Counted from the stretch's first letter, positions 1-8,999 are shown. The stretch: DNA of 64,000 nt from Paenibacillus silvestris (GCF_009882985.1 NZ_WTUZ01000040.1:62001-126000), one strand, 5' to 3'. The notes: generated by a model from the letters alone, not told the origin. Made by a program: numbers and translations.

Positions 1-14
1 GACACCTTGCTTAA

Positions 15-1133
15 TCATTTGGATGACGAGAGACCTTGCTTTTTTCTACCAACAATAGAAAGCAGCACAAACAACAGCAAAGGTACAAGGACACAAAAAC
101 TCAGATCAAACCAAACGTAATATTGCTTCAGTAAGTCAATGTAAATGATTATACTCGGAGTGCCGACAACGGTACCCACTAGAAGTATCATGCCAATTGG
201 AATAGTAAGCATATGATTTTCTTTTAGTTTGAGCATTTGGGATATACCAGTCATCAACGAATAAAATAGCAGCAGCGTTTTATAGAATACGGTTATGATC
301 CATAAAAAAGCGAGAATGACTTCAAGCCGCTCCAAAAAGTGGCCAATCGTTATTTTTTGCGCCAATACGAAAGTTGGGTAATATTTCGTTTCCATCAAAT
401 TCGTGCCAAGAACGAGAACGCAAAGTAATACAATGAAAAACATGATGACTCCGCCGAGAGCGAAGCCTGTCATAATCGGTTTTGTCAACTTTGCGTTACC
501 CGTAACATTGGAAACCAACATAAGTAAAATAACCATCTCCGTAAATCCGTATGTGAATGCCGGTATTGAACCTCGCCATATCTGGCTCATGCCTTTGGCT
601 GCAATCGGCCATAAGTTGGAGAAATCGACTTGAGGCATCAAGAAGATAATGAGAAAAAGAAATAATACCATGAACATTGGAAACAACAGCTCGCTCATGC
701 GCGCAAAAGCTTCAATACCATACCTGTAAGCGATTATAATAACCGTGAGAAATACGATAATGATGGCGTTAACAGGTGTTTCAGGCATCATTTGGGTCGT
801 CATAAACTGACTCATCTCACTCAAAAGGGATAGGATGCATATAAAAAATTCAAATAAGAACAGCAAACAGAAGCAGCCTCCTACATAGCGCCCAAGCTTC
901 TGAAGCGTGAAATCGAACAAGCTGTTTCGTTGAAGCTTATTGGCCATAGAAGCGAATAACCAACCAGACAAGAATCCAAGGAATGTGGCTACAATCATGG
1001 ATAACCAAGAATCTTGCTTGGCCGAGGAGGCAATGATCGTTGGCAAGATTAAGATGGAGTCACCTATGATCCCCAGAATGATCAAAATTGTAAGCTGACG
1101 CAGGGATATCTTAGCATTGTCATAAGCGTTCAT
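15..1133 (-). CDS. GerB-family spore germinant receptor permease subunit
   Basis: This 372-aa protein is the integral membrane (B) subunit of a GerA-type germinant receptor, a member of the amino acid/polyamine/organocation permease superfamily placed in the spore inner membrane. About ten hydrophobic segments are visible along its length, beginning in the first 40 residues with a long Leu/Ile-rich helix. The length matches the family (about 360-370 aa). It is the last gene of an A-C-D-B operon; the start at 1133 follows a GGGAGGGG ribosome binding site. The stop codon lies 14 bases from the window edge, so the operon's end cannot be seen. Family membership is confident from sequence and context; the germinant cannot be deduced. 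Confidence 0.92.
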   Translation of the reverse strand: MNAYDNAKISLRQLTILIILGIIGDSILILPTIIASSAKQDSWLSMIVATFLGFLSGWLFASMANKLQRNSLFDFTLQKLGRYVGGCFCLLFLFEFFICILSLLSEMSQFMTTQMMPETPVNAIIIVFLTVIIIAYRYGIEAFARMSELLFPMFMVLFLFLIIFLMPQVDFSNLWPIAAKGMSQIWRGSIPAFTYGFTEMVILLMLVSNVTGNAKLTKPIMTGFALGGVIMFFIVLLCVLVLGTNLMETKYYPTFVLAQKITIGHFLERLEVILAFLWIITVFYKTLLLFYSLMTGISQMLKLKENHMLTIPIGMILLVGTVVGTPSIIIYIDLLKQYYVWFDLSFCVLVPLLLFVLLSIVGRKKQGLSSSK

Positions 1134-1170
1134 GTGCCCCTCCCTTTTTCTTGCTAATACAGGTTAATTG

Positions 1171-1380
1171 CTAGTCTAGCCACTGAAACAGCAGTTTTAA
1201 GATGTAAAATGGATTCGGAAGGTTTACTTTTAACGTCATAGCTCCGTAGAGCGCTGTTGCCATGAGCAGGAAGATTATGAAAATAAGCAGCTCGCGTTTA
1301 TGTTTTCGCCGGATAAGCCCTGGAGCTTCGAGCCAGAAGGTTCCCGCCGCTAAAGCTAGTACAGCAAAAAAAGAGGACAT
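1171..1380 (-). CDS. Small two-helix membrane protein of the ger operon (D-subunit-like)
   Basis: This 69-aa protein has two hydrophobic helices (about residues 3-20 and 30-50) separated by a basic RRKHKRE loop. Size, topology and position between gerC and gerB match the small two-transmembrane D subunits known in some Bacillus ger operons, which modulate receptor responsiveness. The start at 1380 has a GAGG box seven bases upstream. The assignment is by context and topology rather than by a recognised motif; it could be an unrelated small membrane protein. Confidence 0.7.
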   Translation of the reverse strand: MSSFFAVLALAAGTFWLEAPGLIRRKHKRELLIFIIFLLMATALYGAMTLKVNLPNPFYILKLLFQWLD

Positions 1381-1409
1381 GCTTGCACCTCGTCCTTTCC
1401 ACGCATTGG

Positions 1410-2591
1410 CTATTTCATTGTTGAATTCCCCGTTGTTCCCGTTTTCCGAATAAAGATTTGAATCTCATATTGCACTTTGGTCCTGGGAAACGTTACGTCA
1501 TTCCAATCGTCTTTGACTTGTTCCCAATAGTCGGGATGCTCCTTCCCTATTTGGTTCCCGAACCCTATGATATCCGACTTTATTTGTTTGGCTCGAGCGA
1601 CGGTGGCTTCCATGTTGGATTGAACAATTTTCCTGGTCTCTTGCTCCAAATGCCGAATGGTAGCTGGGTCTGTCAAGTCCACATCACTACAAGGCCTGTC
1701 GACGATATTCGCTTCCACCCTAACTTGGACATTAACTTCGGGTAGTCCATTCTGTACGTTCGTTTTCAGTTTGGCATCTGAGGAAGTGACTTCAATGCCC
1801 ATATACTTGTTCTCTCCACACGCAACTTCTATGGAGGTACTATCCAGATTATCCGTAATATCCGTGTATCCCTTGCTTTCCTGTTGATTCAACCATCCTA
1901 CCAACTGATCTCCCTTAAAGGCTGCAATACCCGTATATCGGAAACGGCTTGGCGGTAGAAAGGATTCTACATTCTGCTTCGATTCCCCCACCTGAGGGTC
2001 ACCAATTATTTTGATGCCTGTAAGCGCAAGCTCAAAACCGGGATTAGATAGCTTATTAAGAACTTCATCTAACGTAATTGCTGCGGTTGGCGCCCAATTC
2101 TTTTGGGAAGTTTGCAAAGATTGTTGCATGCTTTGACTGGAAAGTTTCTCGAGTGGTGTATAAAGTTTTAGGATGTTCTCCGCTTTGGTGCCTCTAGCTA
2201 TAACAATATTGAAGTCCATCCGTAGTTCATTGTCTCGAAACGAGTTATCCATAAAGTCTTTAATTCCTCTTCTAGCCAGAGTCTCACTAATCACATAGAG
2301 TTGCAGATGTCCCATGTATACTTTACGCGGAGCCTCAGCTGTCAGAGACCTTGCAGCCTCGAACATCGTTTTGCCTCGACCCTGAAAAAGCGTACTTGGC
2401 GGACGATCTCCCCGTTTTTTCTGAGCCGAAATTTCGCTGGGGTTAACAACTTGGAACGAGATCAAATACTCACCGTCCTCCCAGTCAATTCCGACACCAA
2501 GAACGATAAGCAGCTCATTCAGTTCCCGCCTGCTCCAACAGCCGGTTAACATCAGCAAGCAAAGTATAATAATAGACAGTTTGTACCTCAT
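1410..2591 (-). CDS. Ger(x)C-family spore germination lipoprotein
   Basis: This 393-aa protein is the C subunit of the germinant receptor, a lipoprotein anchored on the outer face of the spore inner membrane. The N-terminus is a type II signal peptide with an LTGC lipobox (Cys at about residue 18), followed by the family's conserved start WSRRELNEL. The body has the mixed alpha/beta character of the Ger(x)C fold and normal length. It lies 17 bases after gerA and 29 bases before the small D-like gene, so the four are surely one transcript. A GAAGGAG ribosome binding site precedes the ATG at 2591. Confidence 0.93.
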   Translation of the reverse strand: MRYKLSIIILCLLMLTGCWSRRELNELLIVLGVGIDWEDGEYLISFQVVNPSEISAQKKRGDRPPSTLFQGRGKTMFEAARSLTAEAPRKVYMGHLQLYVISETLARRGIKDFMDNSFRDNELRMDFNIVIARGTKAENILKLYTPLEKLSSQSMQQSLQTSQKNWAPTAAITLDEVLNKLSNPGFELALTGIKIIGDPQVGESKQNVESFLPPSRFRYTGIAAFKGDQLVGWLNQQESKGYTDITDNLDSTSIEVACGENKYMGIEVTSSDAKLKTNVQNGLPEVNVQVRVEANIVDRPCSDVDLTDPATIRHLEQETRKIVQSNMEATVARAKQIKSDIIGFGNQIGKEHPDYWEQVKDDWNDVTFPRTKVQYEIQIFIRKTGTTGNSTMK

Positions 2592-2608
2592 GACGACAGC
2601 GCTCCTTC

Positions 2609-4102
2609 CTAACGCTTGCGAACCCTGATACTGCCATTATTCTGTGAAGTTTCAGGCCTTTTGAACATCAGCCATCTCGGCAAGCGTACAAGAGTATCCT
2701 CTAAATCTGTTTTGTTGTAGGGTGAAAATGGCGACATATAGGGCTCACCGAAAGAGCGCAAAGAGCACAAGTGCAGCATAAGCACAAATACCCCCATAAT
2801 AATCCCGAACAACCCGAAGCTAGCTGCTAAACCCATAAACACAAAGCGTAGAATACGTATTGGAATTGACATGCTGTACGCCGGCAAGGTAAAAGTGGAA
2901 ATTGCTGTTACGGATACAACAATAACCATCGCTGCAGAAACAATTCCTGCCTCCACGGCTGCTTGACCAATTACGAGCGTACCTACAACCGAGACAGCTT
3001 GACCAATCGCACGAGGCATTCTGAGACCGGCTTCACGCAATATTTCGAAGGTAACCTCCATAACTAGCGCCTCGACAAAGGCGGGCAAGGGTACCCCTTC
3101 TCTCTGCGCAGCCAAACCAATCAGCAGCGAAGCAGGTAACATGTCCCGATGGAAGGTTGTTATAGCAATATATAAGGATGGCAGCAAGAGCGAAATGAAT
3201 ACACTCCCAAATCGCAATAGTCTCAATAAACTCGCATACACGGCACGCTGGTAATAGTCCTCCGGCGATTGAAAAAAAGTAACGAATTGACTGGGAACAA
3301 GCAATAGATTAGGCGTTCCATCAACAAGAATCGCGACTTTCCCCTCCAGCAGCTGCGAAGCTACGTTATCAGGAAGTTCAGAATTATAGATGGTTGGAAA
3401 TAAAGACAATTTATTATCCTCAATCAATTCCTCGATATAGCCGCTGTCAAGAACACCGTCGATTTCGATAGCGTTAAGTCTCGTTCGGACCATGTCAATG
3501 ACAGATGATTTGGCTAAACCATTGATATACATGATGCTTACACCGGTTTTGGTTATCTCTCCAATCGAGATGGTCTCAAGCCATAGCCGAGGGTCCTTGA
3601 TCTTCCGACGAATCAGCGACGTATTCGTGCGTAGCGTCTCCGTGAAGCTTTCCCTTGGACCACGCACGGACGTCTGGTTCGTCGACTCCGTCACCTCGCG
3701 TCCCTTCCATTCACGAATGTCTGCACGATAAGCGATGTTGGTGTCTCTAAGCAAAATAATAGCTTCACCAGAAAGTAAATTTGTTAACAAAGACATCATT
3801 TCCGTAACAACGTTAATCGAACCGACTCCGACTAGCAGCTCTTTGGCAAGAGATTCTATATCCATATGGTCAGACGGTGAGACAACGCTTAGTTTGTGAT
3901 TTAACACGTCATAAATATAATGATTAATGGCTTTTGTATCCGACAAACCATCGATATACACGACGGCAGCTGCAATTTCTGCCTGTTCATTGAAACGGAT
4001 CTCTCGGATGACCAAGTCATCGCTTCCGCCCAAATCCTGCTTAATTCGTTCGAGGTTATGTTCAACGACCGGGTTTATTGGAACTGCTGTATCTTCTGCC
4101 AA
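2609..4102 (-). CDS. GerA-family spore germinant receptor subunit A
   Basis: This 497-aa protein is the A subunit of the germinant receptor. A soluble N-terminal half (to about residue 270) is followed by four to five membrane helices from about residue 285 and a short basic cytoplasmic tail ending in RVRKR. Conserved GerA blocks are visible, such as the stretch around EGKVAILVDGTP and the proline-containing segment near PAFVEALVMEVTFE. It is the first gene of the receptor operon. Translation starts at TTG (4102) after an AAGGAGGGAGGG box; no ATG start fits better. Confidence 0.93.
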   Translation of the reverse strand: MAEDTAVPINPVVEHNLERIKQDLGGSDDLVIREIRFNEQAEIAAAVVYIDGLSDTKAINHYIYDVLNHKLSVVSPSDHMDIESLAKELLVGVGSINVVTEMMSLLTNLLSGEAIILLRDTNIAYRADIREWKGREVTESTNQTSVRGPRESFTETLRTNTSLIRRKIKDPRLWLETISIGEITKTGVSIMYINGLAKSSVIDMVRTRLNAIEIDGVLDSGYIEELIEDNKLSLFPTIYNSELPDNVASQLLEGKVAILVDGTPNLLLVPSQFVTFFQSPEDYYQRAVYASLLRLLRFGSVFISLLLPSLYIAITTFHRDMLPASLLIGLAAQREGVPLPAFVEALVMEVTFEILREAGLRMPRAIGQAVSVVGTLVIGQAAVEAGIVSAAMVIVVSVTAISTFTLPAYSMSIPIRILRFVFMGLAASFGLFGIIMGVFVLMLHLCSLRSFGEPYMSPFSPYNKTDLEDTLVRLPRWLMFKRPETSQNNGSIRVRKR

Positions 4103-4204
4103 ACACCCTCCCTCCTTATCGTTGACACCACATTAAGAGTAGTTACAACTTAGTGCTTCTCTACTTTTTAGTATTTTCATCCAATTGTATTTTTATCCCA
4201 GCAC

Positions 4205-4239
4205 AAAAAAAGCGCCAGCGATCATATCGCTGACACTTT
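4205..4239 (-). terminator. Rho-independent terminator after the GpsA-like gene
   Basis: On the minus strand a roughly 12-bp GC-rich stem (GTCAGCGAT / ATCGCTGGC with two G-U pairs) is followed by seven T residues. It lies about 20 bases beyond the stop codon at 4258 and isolates the ger operon from the gene upstream. Confidence 0.85.
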
Positions 4240-4257
4240 TCGAAGTTATGTAATCAC

Positions 4258-5220
4258 CTAAAGGTTCTCAAATTTAACAGGTCTCATAAATAGCTTATTA
4301 ATCTGCTTCTGCGCATCTTGAGTCTCCCAAACAATATCATTCACAGCCTGACAAATGGGTAGTTCCACCTCATATTTGGCCGACAATTGAAGTAAAGCTT
4401 TCACAGTAGCTGCTCCTTCAGCTAATTTCTCGAAGGGTTCCTGCCTAACAAAAGCTTCCCCAAACCGCCGATTATGACTATGCTTCGAAAATACCGTTGC
4501 CTCATAATCACCTAGATGCCCCAGTCCATAAACGGTTAACTCATTGCCGCCCATGGCCTTAACTAACCTGGCAATTTCTTTCGTTCCTCTAGCCATTAAA
4601 GCACCCTTCAAACTTGTATAGCCTAATCCATCCAGGATGCCTGCTGCAATGCCGATCACATTTTTCGCGGCGGCCCCAATCTCATTGCCTAGTACATCTT
4701 CCCCATAGTAAAAACGGATCGTTTCACTTCCCAAACCATCGACGATTCGCTTCATAACGTCATTATCCTCCGAGTCAATAACCATACAGTTCGGAATATC
4801 CTGTACAAAGTCTTGCACATGACCGGGACCAACCCAGATAGCAACATGGACGGGCTGTTGAATTTCTTCCTTAAATACACGGGTAAGCCTTTCCCCCGTA
4901 TTCATCTCAAGACCTTTCATACATAAAACAAAAGTCTTGTTAGTAAGGTCAAGTGAATTTAGCTGCTTGGCAAAGCCCCTAAGCTCTTGAGCGCTAATCG
5001 CGATAAAGATAAGTTCAGCAGAAGCAATGGCTTCTTCCAGACTATTCGTTAACTGAATATTTTGTGGCAAAAGCAAATAATCATTCGTTCTCGTTTGCAA
5101 GAGCTTTTGATAATTAAAGGAAGTGTCCCTTCCCCATAACTTAACAGCATGGCCTTGTTTATTGGCATACCAGGATAAAAAGGATCCCCATCTTCCGCAG
5201 CCTAAAACGGTAATTCTCAT
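4258..5220 (-). CDS. NAD(P)-dependent glycerol-3-phosphate dehydrogenase-like protein (GpsA family)
   Basis: This 320-aa cytoplasmic protein belongs to the GpsA family, which reduces dihydroxyacetone phosphate to sn-glycerol 3-phosphate for phospholipid synthesis. The N-terminal Rossmann motif is GCGRWGS, and the C-terminal domain has the family blocks AAKNVIGIAAGI and HNRRFGE. Several positions differ from housekeeping GpsA (GHLGDYEAT instead of the usual AGLGDLIVT), so it may be a paralogue with another substrate. I chose ATG 5220 because the reading frame upstream runs through a terminator hairpin at 5327-5357 and because an AAAGGA box sits 11 bases before this ATG. It is monocistronic, with a terminator on each side. 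Confidence 0.75.
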   Translation of the reverse strand: MRITVLGCGRWGSFLSWYANKQGHAVKLWGRDTSFNYQKLLQTRTNDYLLLPQNIQLTNSLEEAIASAELIFIAISAQELRGFAKQLNSLDLTNKTFVLCMKGLEMNTGERLTRVFKEEIQQPVHVAIWVGPGHVQDFVQDIPNCMVIDSEDNDVMKRIVDGLGSETIRFYYGEDVLGNEIGAAAKNVIGIAAGILDGLGYTSLKGALMARGTKEIARLVKAMGGNELTVYGLGHLGDYEATVFSKHSHNRRFGEAFVRQEPFEKLAEGAATVKALLQLSAKYEVELPICQAVNDIVWETQDAQKQINKLFMRPVKFENL

Positions 5221-5326
5221 GACATAGCACATCCTTTGCGTCAATCTGTGGCGTAAATACTTACTATGTTCTTCCATTAGCATTATTCGCGATAAAGATT
5301 GACTATCCTTTTGCGGCTCTAAAAAA

Positions 5327-5357
5327 CAATAAATCCGCCAATTCGGCGGATTTATAA
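5327..5357 (-). terminator. Rho-independent terminator after the DUF1036 gene
   Basis: A perfect 10-bp inverted repeat (TAAATCCGCC / GGCGGATTTA) with a five-base loop is followed on the minus strand by a TTGTTTTTT tract, ten bases past the stop at 5367. Confidence 0.9.
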
Positions 5358-5366
5358 GGGTGACTA

Positions 5367-5864
5367 TTACTTGGGCAGCCACAAACGATTTGACGTGCGG
5401 CCCCCCAGAAGAGGTCTGCCCACTTGCATTTTTCTCGGTTTGCCCGTTGGAATTTTACGCATCGAGCAGATCGTTTTGGACGGCAACGACACAGCGCCAA
5501 TAGCCTTATTCGCACTACGAATTGCGGTTAAAGTGAGTGTGAAATTGGCAACTAGTAGGCCCATTCGAATACCTCTAAATCCGACTGTTCTACAAGTAGA
5601 GCAGCCTGTGTTCCAACACCATCGATACGGCGTCGAAGGAACTTGTGTGAAGAATTGCCCTGCCCAGCGGCGGCCGAACGCATCTTCAGCGTAATAATAA
5701 AACGTTTGCCCGCCAACGAACCCACTCCAAACTAGTCTCGTTTGCCCAGGGTCCACTCTATACCAACCTGTTTTGACAAAGGTTGTTGGTCGACAGAGTA
5801 AATTAAAGTATCCGAAGGAGATAAACAGTGCAGCATTCGTGGCGTTTCGGAAACTAAAACCCAT
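5367..5864 (-). CDS. DUF1036-like protein with basic C-terminal tail
   Basis: This 165-aa protein has a first half typical of DUF1036: an N-terminal beta-rich segment with an Asn/Thr-rich opening, then GWYRVDPGQTRLVW and YYYAEDAFGRRWAG. Function is unknown. Several cysteines follow (CWNTGCSTC, about residues 83-91). The last 60 residues are rich in Lys, Arg and Pro and do not look like the domain; they may be a real tail or the result of a frameshift. There is no signal peptide. The ATG at 5864 has an AGGAAG box nine bases upstream. It is followed directly by a strong terminator, so it is a single-gene unit. Confidence 0.7.
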   Translation of the reverse strand: MGFSFRNATNAALFISFGYFNLLCRPTTFVKTGWYRVDPGQTRLVWSGFVGGQTFYYYAEDAFGRRWAGQFFTQVPSTPYRWCWNTGCSTCRTVGFRGIRMGLLVANFTLTLTAIRSANKAIGAVSLPSKTICSMRKIPTGKPRKMQVGRPLLGGRTSNRLWLPK

Positions 5865-5978
5865 AGTTCGTCACTTCCTATTCAATTATAGTAATCTTAC
5901 AGTTTATACTATGAGATTACTGGAAATTGGAAAGGGACAAACGTTGACTCTTATAAAATATCACCTAGAACTAGAACA

Positions 5979-6359
5979 TTAATTGTGTTTCCCATTCCGA
6001 TCTGATACCAAGCTCTTAAAATTGGTCAATTTATAGTTTATTTTCTCAAGAGCCATGCTCATTTCAGCCATTTGTTCCTCTATCTCCACTTTGTGTGTGT
6101 GAAGAACCTGATAACAACTCTCATAATCTTGATCGATGTAGAACTGAATATATCGGTCAATTTCTTTTAATGGCATTTGTGTGCGTTTCAGTTGGGTAAT
6201 AAAAATAAACCGTTCAAGGTCGCCGCTTGTATATTCCCTCTGCCCATTGCCTTTGCGATGTGGTGACGGCAGGATCCCAATTTTCTCATAATACCGAATC
6301 GTATCTATACTAAGTCCCGTCTTCTCAGATAGCTCTGAGATTGAGAGTTTAAGCTCCAT
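5979..6359 (-). CDS. MerR-family transcriptional regulator
   Basis: This 126-aa regulator has an N-terminal winged HTH with the family signature TGLSIDTIRYYEKIGIL (about residues 10-26), then the second wing (GQREY) and a C-terminal coiled coil dimerisation helix. It lacks the paired metal-binding cysteines of MerR/ZntR; a single Cys lies near residue 86, which recalls the NmlR/AdhR type responding to thiol or aldehyde stress, but that is only a resemblance. I use ATG 6359, preceded by AAAGGAGG with a seven-base spacer; the upstream in-frame ATG would put that box inside the gene. The promoter at 6379-6409 has the 19-bp spacer expected for MerR control, so autoregulation is likely. Confidence 0.88.
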   Translation of the reverse strand: MELKLSISELSEKTGLSIDTIRYYEKIGILPSPHRKGNGQREYTSGDLERFIFITQLKRTQMPLKEIDRYIQFYIDQDYESCYQVLHTHKVEIEEQMAEMSMALEKINYKLTNFKSLVSDRNGKHN

Positions 6360-6378
6360 AGTAAGCCTCCTTTCTAAC

Positions 6379-6409
6379 ATCATAGCGCCTGGAGTATAGT
6401 CTAGGTCAA
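6379..6409 (-). promoter_or_regulatory. MerR-type promoter with 19-bp spacer and central dyad
   Basis: Read on the minus strand, TTGACC and TATGAT are separated by exactly 19 bases. The spacer contains an imperfect dyad (CCTAGACTA / TAGTCTAGG-like, paired with CCTGGAGTA). An over-long spacer with a dyad inside it is the hallmark of MerR-activated promoters. It sits 20 bases before the start of the merR-type gene. Confidence 0.75.
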
Positions 6410-6433
6410 ATGAGTAGGCGATGATAAAGCAAG

Positions 6434-6457
6434 AAAGGCCGCCATTTAGCGACCTTT
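6434..6457 (-). terminator. Probable terminator overlapping the end of the binding-protein gene
   Basis: On the minus strand AAAGGTCGC pairs with GCGGCCTTT (one G-U pair) and is followed by CTTGCTTTAT. The T tract is weak, and the stem includes the stop codon of the solute-binding gene. Confidence 0.55.
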
Positions 6458-7264
6458 CACTGTTTCGTGCTGCATTTCGTATTCCATCTCTTTCTTAATT
6501 TTATCTGGCATTTTATCCGGCTTAGCGCCAAACCATTTCGCATACATCGTTTCGTAAGTTCCATCTTTACTGATAGACTCGATGCCTTGGTTCACCTTAC
6601 CAATGTATTTATTGCGTTTCTTCCCGACAACGGCGTATCTTTCTTTGTTGAATGTTTCTCCAACCATTTTCACTTGCCCTTGCGCTTTGTCCTGTAGAAA
6701 ATCATGGGCGTTTCGCTCATCGAAAATAGCGGCATCCACCGTATTGTTTTTTAATTCGTTGTAGACATCCGCAACATTGGAATAGCTCCGTATTTTAGCT
6801 CCTTGAATTTCACCGGCATAGTTAAAAGCTGTTGAACCATTCTTTGTAGCTACCACCTTTTGAGCCAAATCTTCCTTCCCTTTAATGACACCATTATCGG
6901 TAGATGTCAAGACGACTAGCCCTGTTTGAAAATAAGGACTGGAGTACTCAAAATTATTCTTACGGGCATTACTGACCGTCATACCGGCAATCGCCAGATC
7001 TACCGCACCGGATTTGACGCTCTTGATTAATTCTCCATGCTCCATGGGAACGAGTTCATACTTCATATCTGCTTTTTGCGCAATTGCTTGCCACAAATCG
7101 ACCTCGAAGCCTTTCTTATCCCCGTTTTCCATATACGTGAACGGACGGAAGTTCTGCTCGATCCCGACTTTGACCGTTTCCTTTTTCCCGCACCCTGAGC
7201 CAGCCACCATAACCAACAGGACGGCTAACAGAGCGATGCTCCGCTTGCTTCGCATTCCAACCAT
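6446..7264 (-). CDS. Amino-acid-type ABC transporter substrate-binding lipoprotein (SBP family 3)
   Basis: This 272-aa protein has a short basic N-terminus, a hydrophobic signal segment and a lipobox-like GSGC (Cys about residue 25), followed by a periplasmic-binding-protein family 3 domain (about residues 32-245). Typical elements are FRPFTYMENGDKKGFEVDLWQAIA and GAVDLAIAGMTVSNAR. Such proteins bind glutamine, arginine or cystine. No permease or ATPase gene is adjacent, so it must work with components encoded elsewhere or as a sensor. The ATG at 7264 follows AAGGAGGG with a ten-base spacer. The charged tail (KKEMEYEMQHE) extends beyond the domain. Confidence 0.85.
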   Translation of the reverse strand: MVGMRSKRSIALLAVLLVMVAGSGCGKKETVKVGIEQNFRPFTYMENGDKKGFEVDLWQAIAQKADMKYELVPMEHGELIKSVKSGAVDLAIAGMTVSNARKNNFEYSSPYFQTGLVVLTSTDNGVIKGKEDLAQKVVATKNGSTAFNYAGEIQGAKIRSYSNVADVYNELKNNTVDAAIFDERNAHDFLQDKAQGQVKMVGETFNKERYAVVGKKRNKYIGKVNQGIESISKDGTYETMYAKWFGAKPDKMPDKIKKEMEYEMQHETVKGR

Positions 7265-7343
7265 TGCTTGTATACCCTCCTTCTCATAACAACGGTATTA
7301 TTTGTTAATCGATGAGAGGTTATACTTGCTTATTTACATAGCA

Positions 7344-8999
7344 CTACCGATAGCTCGGTGCGATTACGCCCTTATCTGCCTCAATCTTTTTCAGCTCAAT
7401 GCCATCAACCCAATCAAATCGTTCATTTCCTCTCACAGCTACACGCCATTCCTGCCCCTGATAAGAAACAACGCCTTCAACCGTTCGAGCACTCATCCCT
7501 ATCAAAGACTTCAGCTTTCCTTCTCGATCCGTCACAGCTCTAAGACCATTCGGAAACTGAAGCAGGACTTTCCCATCCTGATAAACGATAGAATCTTCTA
7601 GTGTATTTACTAATTCATAGGTAACGCCATCTATTTGACGGCTATAGGCCGTAGCATCAGCAATTGTTTCCCCATGATCGACAGCATATGGAAGCAGCCC
7701 CGTAAACCACAGCTCATTATCCGTTCTAGGCATAATCCCGCATAGACGTTCAACATAATCCAGCACGCACAAAATAGCCGGTGAATAGGTTTGTGTGAAA
7801 CCCTCTTCGCCTGTCCAAGGGCTAAGCGCTTGAGCGAAACGCGTCATTTTATGAAAAGCCGCCATGATGGGATAAAGCACATACGTCAGCTCTACGAATC
7901 GCCCATGATGCTCAAAGGCATGCGGTGCACGGATCAGGCTGAGAAAATTAGATGACCCTCCCCAGCTGTTATAGGATGAAAAAGGATCAAATCGAGGATC
8001 ATCCATCGCGATGGAGGTAAAGGGATATTTGGCGAAAAACTTACGCGTATTGAGCAAGTATTTACGCAGCGCCTGGTCGAAAAATGCCTGATCGCCTACT
8101 TCACATGCAAGCACACGCAAAAGCACATCTGATTGAATGCGGACTAGCTCGTCATTGTTATCTCGATCATAGAAGAACTGATCCTCTTCATCGAAACAGT
8201 ATTGAAATAAGCGATTTAAGCTGATTTCAGCCTTTTCCCGCCAAGGCTCACCGCTTTCCCCTAACTCTTCCGCCATTTTCGCCAAATAAAGACGCTGGCA
8301 ATAGACATTTGCCGTTAAATCCGGTGCAATAAACGGTAAAATCGGCGAATCCGGATGGTATTCTCGCGGATTATTCCTATGCGGCGTATCGGGTACATGC
8401 CAGAAACGCGGCGACAAGTCATGCCCCGTATCGAATGTACAGAACGCTTCCACAGCGTCAGTCCCACGCGTATTGCGATAGGTGACAAGCCACTCATCAT
8501 AGCGCTGCATGGCCGCGTACATTTTACGCAAGAATGTTTGATCCTTCCCATTCAATTGGTAGTGATTCCAAACGCTTCGCGCAAGGGGTGTCACCAGCTG
8601 GATTTGTCTATACGATGGGCCATTTTCGGTCAATTTGTAGGGTATTAAACCATCCTCACGCTGGTAGTCAGCAAACATTTCATACGTCGTTTGCGAAACG
8701 GACGGAATGAACCGCGAGAGCAGTTCGGCGTTAATAGTCCCTGTGCTTTCCAGCCAACAGCCTAAATAGATGCCGCCTTCGTGTAAAATAGGCTTGTCGC
8801 CGAGGGTTGGCACAACGCAGTCCAGCAACTTGCGGAGCGCCTCGTAGTAGACATTCTCGATTTTGTCGGAGGATGCAGCAAATTTCACCCCATGCTGCAG
8901 CCATTCTTTGACTACTTGATCATCAGATGCTTTTTTCACTTCACCGATCTTCTGCTCCGTTTGGATTCCACGAAGTTTTTCAAGCAACTCTTCTCTCAT
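7344..8999 (-). CDS. (alpha/alpha)6-barrel glycoside hydrolase, MGH1/GH63-like
   Basis: This 551-aa protein has no signal peptide and is therefore cytoplasmic. Its pattern of aromatic and acidic clusters (YREDGLIPYK, DTGHDLSPRFWHVPD, PDLTANVYCQRLYLAKMAEELG, SSYNSWGGSSNF) resembles the catalytic barrel of mannosylglycerate hydrolase-like and GH63-type glycosidases or trehalases. A beta-sandwich-like tail covers the last 100 residues. It lies downstream of a sugar ABC importer and its two-component regulators, which suggests hydrolysis of the imported oligosaccharide, although a terminator and a repeat array separate them. The substrate cannot be read from sequence. Confidence 0.6.
   Translation of the reverse strand: MREELLEKLRGIQTEQKIGEVKKASDDQVVKEWLQHGVKFAASSDKIENVYYEALRKLLDCVVPTLGDKPILHEGGIYLGCWLESTGTINAELLSRFIPSVSQTTYEMFADYQREDGLIPYKLTENGPSYRQIQLVTPLARSVWNHYQLNGKDQTFLRKMYAAMQRYDEWLVTYRNTRGTDAVEAFCTFDTGHDLSPRFWHVPDTPHRNNPREYHPDSPILPFIAPDLTANVYCQRLYLAKMAEELGESGEPWREKAEISLNRLFQYCFDEEDQFFYDRDNNDELVRIQSDVLLRVLACEVGDQAFFDQALRKYLLNTRKFFAKYPFTSIAMDDPRFDPFSSYNSWGGSSNFLSLIRAPHAFEHHGRFVELTYVLYPIMAAFHKMTRFAQALSPWTGEEGFTQTYSPAILCVLDYVERLCGIMPRTDNELWFTGLLPYAVDHGETIADATAYSRQIDGVTYELVNTLEDSIVYQDGKVLLQFPNGLRAVTDREGKLKSLIGMSARTVEGVVSYQGQEWRVAVRGNERFDWVDGIELKKIEADKGVIAPSYR

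Noticed and set aside
5303-5382. Extended N-terminus of the GpsA-like protein
   Set aside because: The extension is encoded across a perfect terminator hairpin and precedes a normal Rossmann start with its own ribosome binding site.
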